Shown piece by piece: positions 57,501-64,000 of a DNA stretch of 64,000 nucleotides. Position numbers and translations under genes: made by a program. This DNA comes from Malus domestica (Eukaryota; Streptophyta; Magnoliopsida; Rosales; Rosaceae), in the NCBI RefSeq assembly GCF_042453785.1, contig NC_091670.1:35041501-35105500 (forward strand), given 5' to 3'. The notes beneath the pieces were generated by a model. It was given only the letters and a program-made list of their open reading frames with translations. It made no database searches and was not told the origin of the DNA. Every line of letters begins with the position of its first letter. Positions within the stretch are counted from its first letter, which is position 1.

Positions 57501-60500
57501 GTTAAGCTTTGCATTTACCCCTTCCTGAGTTTCATCTATCAACACTATATCGTCTGCGAAAAGCATACACCAAGGAATATCATCTTGAATATGTCCTGTT
57601 AACTCATCCATTACCAACGCAAAAAGGTAAGGACTTAAGGATGAGCCTTGATGTAATCCTACAGTTATGGGAAAGCTTTCGGTTTGTCCTTCATGAGTTC
57701 TTACGGCAGTCTTTGCTCCTTCATACATATCCTTTATAGCTTGGATATATGCTACTCGTACTCCTTTCTTCTCTAAAATCCTCCAAAGAATGTCTCTTGG
57801 GACCCTATCATACGCTTTTTCCAAATCTATAAAGACCATGTGTAAATCCTTTTTCCCATCTCTATATCTTTCCATCAATCTTCGTAAGAGATAGATTGCC
57901 TCCATGGTTGAGCGCCCTGGCATGAACCCGAATTGGTTGTCCGAAACCCGTGTCTCTTGCCTCAATCTATGCTCAATGACTCTCTCCCAAAGCTTCATTG
58001 TATGACTCATTAGCTTAATACCCCTATAGTTCATGCAATTTTGTACGTCACCCTTATTCTTGTAGATAGGCACCAAAGTGCTCGTTCGCCACTCATTTGG
58101 CATCTTCTTCGTTTTCAAAATCCTATTGAAAAGGTCAGTGAGCCATGTTATACCTGTCTCTCCCAAAACTTTCCACACTTCGATTGGTATATCGTCTGGG
58201 CCTACTGCTTTTCTATGCTTCATCTTCTTCAAAGCTACAACCACTTCTTCCTTCCGGATTCTACGATAAAAAGAGTAGTTTCTACACTCTTCTGAGTTAC
58301 TCAACTCCCCTAAAGAAGCACTCCTTTCATGTCCTTCATTGAAAAGATTATGAAAATAACATTTCCATCTGTCTTTAACCGCGTTCTCTGTAGCAAGAAC
58401 CTTTCCATCCTCATCCTTGATGCACCTCACTTGGTTTAGGTCCTTTGTCTTCTTTTCCCTTGCTCTAGCTAATTTATAGATATCCAACTCTCCTTCTTTG
58501 GTATCTAGTCGCTTATACATATCGTCATAAGCCGCTAACTTAGCTTCTCTCACAGCTTTCTTCGCTTCTTGCTTCGCTTTTCTATACCTTTCACCATTTT
58601 CATCGGTCCTATCCTTGTATAAGGCTTTACAACATTCCTTCTTAGCCTTCATCTTTGTTTGTACCTCCTCATTCCACCACCAAGATTCCTTTTGGTGTGG
58701 GGCAAAACCTTTGGACTCTCCTAATACCTCTTTTGCTACTTTTCGAATACAACTAGCCATGGAATCCCACATTTGGCTAGCTTCCCTCTCTCTATCCCAC
58801 ACACACTGGGTGATTACTTTCTCTTTGAAAATGACTTGTTTTTCTTCTTTTAGATTCCACCATCTAGTCCTTGGGCACTTCCAAGTCTTGTTCTTTTGTC
58901 TCACTCTTTTGATATGTACATCCATCACCAACAAGCGATGTTGATTAGCCACGCTCTCTCCTGGTATAACTTTGCAATCCTTACAAGTTATACGATCTCC
59001 TTTCCTCATTAGGAGAAAATCTATTTGTGTTTTTGACGACCCACTCTTGTAGGTGATCACATGTTCTTCTCTCTTCTTAAAGAAGGTGTTGGCTAAGAAG
59101 AGATCATATGCCATTGCAAAATCCAAGATAGCTTCCCCATCCTCGTTTCTCTCCCCAAAACCATGGCCACCATGAAAACCTCCATAGTTGCCTGTCTCCC
59201 TGCCCACGTGTCCATTTAAATCTCCTCCTATAAATAACTTCTCCGTCTGAGCAATTCCTTGCACCAAGTCTCCAAGGTCTTCCCAAAATTTCTCCTTCGA
59301 ACTCTTATCCAACCCTACTTGAGGTGCGTACGCACTAATCACATTGATAAGTTCTTGTCCTATTACAATCTTGATTGCCATGATTCTATCTCCTACCCTC
59401 TTGACATCTACAACATCTTGTGTCAAGGTCTTGTCCACGATGATGCCAACACCGTTTCTCGTTCTATTTGTGCCCGAATACCAAAGTTTAAACCCTGAGT
59501 TTTCTAGATCCTTTGCCTTACTACCAACCCACTTAGTTTCTTGTAGGCACATAATATTTATCCTTCTCCTCACCATAACTTCCACTACTTCCATAGATTT
59601 TCCCGTTAAGGTTCCTATATTCCACGTTCCTAAACGCATTTTGCTCTCTTGAACTCTACCATTCTGTCCTAGCTTCTTCACCCTCCCCCGTCTAATAGGA
59701 TCAAAGTACTTCTTTTGTGTGTCCCGTGTAAAGTTGATAGGAGCATATGCTCCCGAACAACTTTGAGTGGAGTCGTTCGAAAAGAAGTTTCTATCACCCT
59801 TGCACATATGCCTAAAATATGTGCCAAAGGCTAGAGCCAGTGACAAATAGATTTACTTTCAGTCAGCACCTTTTGCATATAAACAAATTTAAATCAAACC
59901 TTTACTCTTTCAACTATTACAGAAACGGTCCGCAAGTCCCAAAAGGGGGTAAAAGAAAATGATTGCCTTGACTGAAGGAAAACAGAGAACTTAAAGAAAT
60001 CTGTTATACTCAAAATGCTTCAATGTACAATCTGTTGAATACAGACCACAAGTCATACAAGTAAAAAATGAGATATCACTACCAACCACAAAATTACCAA
60101 AAAAGAGAAAGGAATCCAGGTGAATGGAGCTAATCCACTAAGCAGCAATTTGTACAACTCTACTAGAGAAGAGGGGGAAGTAAAACAATACCGTTGACAG
60201 AGATCCACGCTGAGACTCCGGAGGAATCTCAAAATCCAATTCGGGAATCTGTGGACACAAATGAAAGAGAATGCACAACTCAATACATTTTTGTTAACTT
60301 ATAGAAATAGATATTATAGACAATCCCACAAGCAATAAGAACAAATAAAATTAATCTTAGTTTGACTAATTTTGTAGCCTTTTATTATCGTTCTTCTTGA
60401 TCATCTAGTAAGAGGAATTATAAAATAATAAATACGAAAAACATTATCATTTCTATTAGTGTCAATTAGCACCACAAAGGGATATATTATAGCAGACTGG

Positions 60501-62038
60501 AAACTCTAGGTCAAAATTTTTATCTGCAGCTCTTTTTTAAAAACAACAGATAAAATCTACAATTTATATTTTTTTTATACCACCTGATAACCTAATTAGC
60601 TAAGATCTGGAAGTACTTATGTACAGTATATACTCAACTCAACAGGATTCATTTATCTCACAAAGAAAAAAGCGATGGGCCACTACTGGGATCCAACCCC
60701 AGTCTCCCCAGCCAGAATGTGAAAACCTTACCACTAAACTAGCTAACTAACCAACATTAAATCAAAGTTACCACTAGAAACTGTAAGTCAGCATTCAACC
60801 AATTCAAGATTTAGAACTTTTTTAACAATAATGAATAATGATTATGTTACTCTGAACTAACAAATCCAATAAGCTCTCCAGCTAAACTCGGATAATATAA
60901 AGACAACAAAAACAAGTTATTTTATTAAAGTCAACATAATTGAAGATGTTAAAGAAACTGTACATTACAGAAATGTAAAATGGAAAAGAATTAATACATT
61001 GAACTTCAAGCAGGATATACTCAAGTACCTTAATAGTAGCAGACTCAGACTTCACCACTTGTCGATTAAGCATCTGCACAGAAAAAGTTCATCAATTCTG
61101 CAATCCTGAAGGAGGGGGAATGCTCAATACACTTCAGCGAAAATATCATGTATCGCATTGTGTAGTATAATTTCAATCTCCATTTCCATTACCGATCACT
61201 TACTTCAATCAAACCAGACTTCTAGAGCACATACTATTAGTTGTGACTTGAGATTATCATAAAAATGCACACACAGACCCAAACACGAAAAGCAAAATAA
61301 ACATAAAGATAAGGATTTTGCGAGTATAACTTATTAGTGCCTTCAATACGATAAGTACTTCTTGTGAACTTAGCTAAATACCGCAAATTTGAGACACAAA
61401 TGAGAGATAAAATGATCCATATAATGTCAATTAACAAAATTTTGATTAGTCTAACCTTGGGGTCGCCAGAAGGCACCTCCAACTGGTAGCAGCAACCTTT
61501 GGGTTGGAGCTCACCAGCAAACTGAACCTCATTATTCCTGCAGCAAAACAAAACATACAAGATCAAAAACTTCACTCAGCAATAAAAAATTGAACAAACT
61601 ATCATCACATAGTTTGAACTTTTACCTCTCATTGCAATGCGGGCACTCGAAAGCCGAAAGCAAAATCTGCACACCAACAAACACTTTCATTTACACACAG
61701 CAACAACAGAAAGAACAAGAAATTGGCGAAATTGATCAGAATTAGATGCACACCTTTCTGAAGTGTGGAATCAGAGTCAGCAGAAAACTGGTAGTACCCT
61801 GAAATCAACAATAAACTTAACAAATCGGATGATAAAAATTAAAACAGAGAAGCCCTAAGAAGCAATTAAGAGGGAGATAGAGAGAGAGAGAGAGTACGTT
61901 TTCGCCGCAGCGCATGCAGAGGCTTTCGACTCGGTAGAGGGGGGCGTCGGAGTCGTCGGCGGAGACGGCTTCGACCACCGAGCGGACATCCACGATTTGG
62001 TTCTGGTCTTTGGCGTTGCTATTGCTATTGCCTTCCAT
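48568..62038 (-). CDS. ZPR1: ZPR1 zinc-finger protein, sixteen exons, 498 aa
   Basis: Minus-strand exons: 61898-62038, 61754-61798, 61626-61666, 61456-61537, 61029-61073, 60192-60248, 52167-52226, 51956-52083, 51466-51703, 51297-51363, 50962-51032, 50800-50889, 50080-50188, 49800-49891, 49375-49480 and 48568-48692. They total 1497 nt in frame. ZPR1 binds translation elongation factor eEF1A and is needed for its folding and for growth. The protein shows the duplicated ZPR1 layout: zinc finger 1 (SLCMRCGEN...FECPHCNER), with [20 protein letters not shown] and [14 protein letters not shown] after it; zinc finger 2 ([16 protein letters not shown]...[12 protein letters not shown]), with [20 protein letters not shown] and [16 protein letters not shown]. 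The C-terminus is acidic. All Cys pairs are present. Intron 6 (52227-60191) is about 8 kb because of the composite LINE, in the same transcriptional sense as ZPR1. Confidence 0.94.
52463..52477. repeat. 15-bp target-site duplication (left) of composite LINE copy 2
   Basis: tatcacccttgcaca lies directly against the (CAA)n end of the element and is repeated without mismatch at 59792-59806. Confidence 0.95.
52498..53093 (-). pseudogene. 5'-truncated RTE LINE 3' end (composite copy 2)
   Basis: About 600 bp equivalent to the last 190 or so codons and 3' terminus of the RTE ORF ([36 protein letters not shown]), with disabling changes. It ends with the hairpin sequence cccactaagtggg (+ strand, 52505-52517) and then the TTG repeat tail. 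RTE homology stops at about 53093, where cargo starts, at the same point as in copy 1. Confidence 0.85.
53094..56777 (+). other. Cargo segment of composite copy 2
   Basis: About 3.7 kb collinear with 34399-38565 but with fewer tandem units: about two of the 218-bp repeat (54740-55150), one of the 192-bp repeat, and four of the 65-bp repeat (55476-55690). A 224-aa ORF and an AATAAA (56591-56596) follow. There is no RTE homology. Other than the ORF there is no recognised coding sequence. Confidence 0.7.
55849..56523 (+). CDS. Cargo ORF: 224-aa coiled-coil protein of unknown function (copy 2)
   Basis: Same length and layout as the ORF at 37633-38307: acidic N-terminus, central coiled coil ([20 protein letters not shown]) and Pro/Ser-rich C-terminus. 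The eight amino-acid differences from copy 1 are all conservative or in the loose tail (for example A19T, M43V, S-to-T and D-to-G near the end of the coiled coil, and a final Leu for Phe). A TATA-like ttttatag lies about 120 bp upstream. The retained frame over 225 codons in two copies suggests it was under selection until recently, or that the copies are young. Function is unknown. Confidence 0.6.
   Translation: MSGPSDRRFDLNLVEEATPPSPDNIWRPSFVSPTGPLTVGDSVMKNDMTAAVVARNLLTPKDNRLLSKRSDELAVKDSLALSVQCAGSVSNMAQRLFARTRQVESLAAEVMSLKQEIRGLKHENKQLHRLAHDYATNMKRKLDQMKETDGQVLLDHQRFVGLFQRHLLPSSSGAVPRNEAPNNQPLMPPPSRVLSSTEVPNDPPPVPSLSGALPTAETSPKQPL
56784..59639 (-). CDS. RTE-clade LINE endonuclease/reverse transcriptase, 951 aa, intact
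   Basis: Start ATG 59637-59639 ([15 protein letters not shown]), chosen because the open frame upstream runs through the element's 5' end into ZPR1 intron sequence. Residues 1-230: AP-type endonuclease with [29 protein letters not shown] and NQHRLLVMD. Residues about 400-720: reverse transcriptase with [88 protein letters not shown] and the catalytic [10 protein letters not shown]. The C-terminal part ends HIADPTQ. A single ORF of this size with a simple-repeat 3' tail is typical of the RTE clade. No disrupting mutation is seen, so the enzyme may be active if transcribed. Confidence 0.92.
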   Translation of the reverse strand: MRLGTWNIGTLTGKSMEVVEVMVRRRINIMCLQETKWVGSKAKDLENSGFKLWYSGTNRTRNGVGIIVDKTLTQDVVDVKRVGDRIMAIKIVIGQELINVISAYAPQVGLDKSSKEKFWEDLGDLVQGIAQTEKLFIGGDLNGHVGRETGNYGGFHGGHGFGERNEDGEAILDFAMAYDLFLANTFFKKREEHVITYKSGSSKTQIDFLLMRKGDRITCKDCKVIPGESVANQHRLLVMDVHIKRVRQKNKTWKCPRTRWWNLKEEKQVIFKEKVITQCVWDREREASQMWDSMASCIRKVAKEVLGESKGFAPHQKESWWWNEEVQTKMKAKKECCKALYKDRTDENGERYRKAKQEAKKAVREAKLAAYDDMYKRLDTKEGELDIYKLARAREKKTKDLNQVRCIKDEDGKVLATENAVKDRWKCYFHNLFNEGHERSASLGELSNSEECRNYSFYRRIRKEEVVVALKKMKHRKAVGPDDIPIEVWKVLGETGITWLTDLFNRILKTKKMPNEWRTSTLVPIYKNKGDVQNCMNYRGIKLMSHTMKLWERVIEHRLRQETRVSDNQFGFMPGRSTMEAIYLLRRLMERYRDGKKDLHMVFIDLEKAYDRVPRDILWRILEKKGVRVAYIQAIKDMYEGAKTAVRTHEGQTESFPITVGLHQGSSLSPYLFALVMDELTGHIQDDIPWCMLFADDIVLIDETQEGVNAKLNLWREVLESKGLRLSRSKTEYMECKFSANGGQNELGVRIGDQEIPKSDRFRYLGSILQKNGELDGDLNHRIQAGWMKWKSASGVLCDRRMPLKLKGKFYRTAIRPAMLYGTECWAVKHQHIHKMGVAEMRMLRWMCGHTRKDKIKNEDIRGKVGVAEIEGKMRENRLRWFGHVQRRPTDAPIRRCDYGTEVQGRRGRGRPRKTLEETLRKDLEYLDLTKDMTQDRAQWRSKIHIADPTQ
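59792..59806. repeat. 15-bp target-site duplication (right) of composite LINE copy 2
   Basis: Exact repeat of 52463-52477, directly at the 5' end of the RTE unit. ZPR1 intron sequence continues on either side. Confidence 0.95.
60660..60765 (-). mobile_element. tRNA-like SINE head or tRNA relic in ZPR1 intron 5
   Basis: On the minus strand the sequence reads tagctagtttagtggtaagg (box-A-like). About 30 bp later comes ggggttggatcccagt (box-B-like with altered core), a tRNA-like spacing. It does not fold as a complete tRNA by eye and lacks proper acceptor-stem pairing. It is more likely a decayed SINE head than a tRNA gene. Confidence 0.45.
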
Positions 62039-63197
62039 GATTATCTTTCCCTGCGATTGAATGTGCGGGAGTTTTGAGGTTTTGGGTTGGCGGCAGAGGC
62101 AGAGGCAGAGGCGCTGTTGTTGTAAAAACAAGAAACTCTCAGTGTTGTTTGTTTGGAAGTGTCTGACCTACGCAACCCGCGCAAACAACCGTTGAGAAAG
62201 TGCTTGGAACCCTAACACCTCAAATTCACCTCCCATTGTCTTCTCCTATTATATTGGAATTGAAGTTACAATGCATTTTTTTTTTTTAAAGAAACTAATT
62301 AAAAGAGTTTGAAAACTAACTATAACGACAAAATAAAGGGTAAAGTGAATAGTATCATAATTGACTTTTTAGTGTGAAAATATGATTTTTCGTTAAAGTA
62401 AATAGTACTGGAAACTTTTCGTTAAAGTTCCTATTTTTTTAATACAAACTATATTTTACATAAAAGAAAAGAGGGGAGAGTTTAAACGTATTGAGTTGAC
62501 AATAAAGACTTCAACCATCAGAACAATCTACCACTTGCTGAAAAAGAAAATAAAAACATTATAGAGCTGAGCCGCTCCAAATATTGAGGTAAAGTCTACA
62601 ACTTAAAATATAACCTAAACTGAACCCACTCAAGCTCAAAAACTACTAGTTTTGTGTGTTAAGAATAGGCAAAAGTGAGAGAGAATCTTTGTTAGAGATT
62701 AAAGTGGAGCATGAGTAATGTATCACAATGTTTATTTTCGTAACTGTACTAGACAATGAATGCAGGTAAAGAGAATGGAGGGAGATTGGTATGATCACTT
62801 TCTACTTTTGATCTTGTGTATTGTTTTGAAGATACAAGCATATCTCTATAATAGAGGTTTTGATCCGACATCTTTTGAAATGTATGAAGAAAACTTTACA
62901 TATCAAAATAGTAAAATCCAAATGTATACTATTTAAGTTTACAATCTTCGCGGATAATATTAACTTTCATTCTTACATTTTTAGTCAAATTATGTGAGTA
63001 GCCACATAGTTTTACGGCATTGTGAACATTTTTCAAGTTGTGACATTTTTACTATAGGTTTTTCAAACTGTGCTAATTTTGGATGTTCCTCTAAAACTTT
63101 TGCTTGTGTTTTGGGGTTTTGGGTTTATTGCTCTCTTACTCTCAGTCCCTGAAAATCGAAGAAAACGAATAAAAAAATCCGAAGACTGGTTTCCGCC
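62039..63197. other. Region upstream of ZPR1
   Basis: About 1.16 kb upstream of the ZPR1 start. It must contain the ZPR1 promoter; a GA-rich stretch (gagagagagagagagag) lies inside intron 1 at 61875-61893. Fragments such as cgttaaagtaaatagtact and ttttcgttaaagttcc (62390-62440) look repetitive. No further gene was recognised. Confidence 0.5.
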
Positions 63198-63254
63198 ATG
63201 AATGCAATAAGCAGAGCAATACACACTAGAATTTGCCTTCTCTTGCGCCCCTTA
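63198..63254 (+). CDS. Possible first exon of an unknown gene, cut by a transposon
   Basis: An ATG in good context (ccgccATGAATGC) opens MNAISRAIHTRICLLLRPL. This is basic, Ser/Arg-bearing and hydrophobic like a mitochondrial presequence. It is preceded by 5'-leader-like sequence. At 63255 a Harbinger-type terminal repeat begins after tta. Whether this is a real exon interrupted by an insertion or chance is open; no continuation lies within the window. Confidence 0.3.
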
Positions 63255-64000
63255 GGCCATCTCCAACCGATGGCTGGTCAAATGGCTCGTTTTAGTCCTC
63301 TGGCCCTCCAAGATTCTCCAAGATATTAATATTTTAATGAACAGTACATGGTCATATTTGCCTCCGTCTCCAACCGAGGGCCATAGAGCTCGTTTTAACC
63401 CTGTCACAAAAAACCGTCGCCAACCGAGGGCCAAACATAATTTTTTATTTAAATTTTAAAAACTACAATAACTTAAATATAAATTGAAAAATATATTGAA
63501 GGAAAGATTGTAGATGAAGTGAATAATTGAAAGAGCTTCACCATATTTATAGAAGTAAAAAAAGGTTTAAATTCAAAAAAAAAAAAAAATTGAATACAAC
63601 GGCTAGCTGCAGTCAGCTAGCCGTTGTATTCAAATTTTTTCAAGCTATATGTGTCGATTATAACCAACACTAATACTAATTAATAAATATCCTAGTAACC
63701 GTTAGCCTTAATTCATTATATTGAAGAACAATTACTGTCGGTTTTAAGGTCATCTCCAACCGAAGAGTCCAGAGGGCCAGATGACCGAAAATAGCACGAA
63801 AACCGTCTCCAACCGAGGGCTAGGCCAGAGGGCTCTGGAATCTGGGAGGGCCCCACGAAATCTGAGAGGGCTGGCCATTTTTTTTTTAATGTTTTGTTAT
63901 TTCTGTCGATTATAACCGACAGTAATACATTTATACTAACTAATAACATGTATTCCTGTCGGTTATGACTGACAGGATTTCTTAAGAAAAAATTCAAATG
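63255..64000. mobile_element. Harbinger-type non-autonomous element(s), running off the window
   Basis: The left terminal repeat ggccatctccaaccgatggc at 63255 follows a tta. It shares the gnccatctccaacc start of the Harbinger element at 27846. A second start of the same type, ggtcatctccaaccgaagag, follows taa at about 63749. The phrase ccaaccgagggcc recurs several times. Right ends are not in the window, so nested or tandem insertion cannot be resolved. Confidence 0.55.
63590..63633. repeat. Perfect 20-bp inverted repeat with 4-nt loop
   Basis: The arm ttgaatacaacggctagctg is followed by cagt and then the exact reverse complement of the arm. Flanking A-run and T-run sequence extends the imperfect pairing. 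It lies inside the Harbinger-type element. Confidence 0.9.

Larger units (their letters stand above)
52478..59791 (-). mobile_element. Composite RTE LINE with cargo, copy 2 (intact, in ZPR1 intron 6)
   Basis: 7314 bp flanked by a perfect 15-bp target duplication. Minus-strand order: 5' untranslated region from 59791; RTE ORF (59639-56784); cargo (56777-53094) with an opposite-strand 224-aa ORF; a 5'-truncated RTE 3' end (53093-52498); and a (TTG)n tail (52497-52478). A single duplication enclosing all parts, with the simple-repeat tail at one outer end, shows the whole unit entered by one target-primed reverse transcription event. The upstream RTE lacks the usual terminal hairpin and tail, which are supplied by the downstream fragment. 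A related 5'-truncated copy is at 33782-41220. Confidence 0.93.

Noticed and set aside
33782..59791. Interpreting the two composites as one tandem segmental duplication
   Set aside because: Flanking sequences differ completely (RCL1/EXO84C spacer versus ZPR1 intron). Copy 2 has its own perfect target duplication, and the copies end at different points in the RTE.
52478..59791. Interpreting the cargo as an element that inserted into an RTE copy
   Set aside because: The RTE 3' end of about 600 bp is present on both sides of the cargo, and the two versions are diverged. A simple insertion would split one RTE, not duplicate its last 600 bp.
56784..59846. Using the upstream in-frame start at 59846 for the RTE protein
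   Set aside because: Bases beyond 59791 belong to the target duplication and ZPR1 intron, not to the element. The first in-element ATG with endonuclease homology is at 59639.
60660..60765. Functional tRNA gene in a ZPR1 intron
   Set aside because: Box-A- and box-B-like motifs are present, but the core of box B is altered and no cloverleaf with a paired acceptor stem could be drawn.

Overview
This is plant nuclear DNA: exons separated by GT-AG introns, tRNA-Met-primed LTR retrotransposons, MITEs, tRNA-derived SINEs and an RTE-clade LINE family. The predicted proteins and repeat types look like a woody dicot, probably Rosaceae (apple or pear type). That assignment is inference from recognition; no search was run. 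About half of the window is transposable elements.

Host genes, left to right: the 3' end of a chloroplast inositol-monophosphatase-like gene (IMPL1, + strand, exons at 250-3669); a broken phloem-protein-2 (PP2) exon (4677-5000, -); an intact three-exon PP2-A-like gene (13508-14529, -); RNase H2 subunit C (24953-27398, -); RCL1, the RNA-3'-phosphate-cyclase-like ribosome-biogenesis protein (30862-33603, -); exocyst subunit EXO84C (41799-47715, -); ZPR1 zinc-finger protein (48568-62038, -); and possibly the first exon of an unknown gene cut by a transposon (63198-63254, +). Exon boundaries were worked out by hand from splice sites, reading phase and family conservation. RNASEH2C (172 aa), RCL1 (378 aa), EXO84C (773 aa), ZPR1 (498 aa) and PP2 (180 aa) all join in frame.

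Element layers: a 2.15-kb solo LTR lies in an IMPL1 intron (768-2915). A related solo LTR in the opposite orientation (15503-22580) is split by a Copia element (15667-20474). Between them, a TRIM is fused to a Copia remnant whose LTR is itself split by a non-coding 5.1-kb LTR retrotransposon (7421-12502). Both LTRs of that element carry a captured piece of a gamma-glutamyl hydrolase gene. A PIF/Harbinger element carrying only the Myb-like ORF1 sits at 27846-29851.

The most unusual structure is a composite LINE present twice in the same orientation (33782 to about 41220, and 52478-59791). On the minus strand each copy reads: RTE LINE lacking its own 3' terminus, then 3.7-4.2 kb of cargo, then a second 5'-truncated RTE 3' end, then a (TTG)n tail. 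The copy inside ZPR1 intron 6 is flanked by a perfect 15-bp target-site duplication and encodes an uninterrupted 951-aa endonuclease/reverse transcriptase, so the whole unit moved in one retrotransposition event. The cargo contains an intact 224-aa coiled-coil ORF, oriented opposite to the LINE and preserved in both copies. The other copy is 5'-truncated, has two nonsense codons, and ends 178 bp upstream of the RCL1 start codon.
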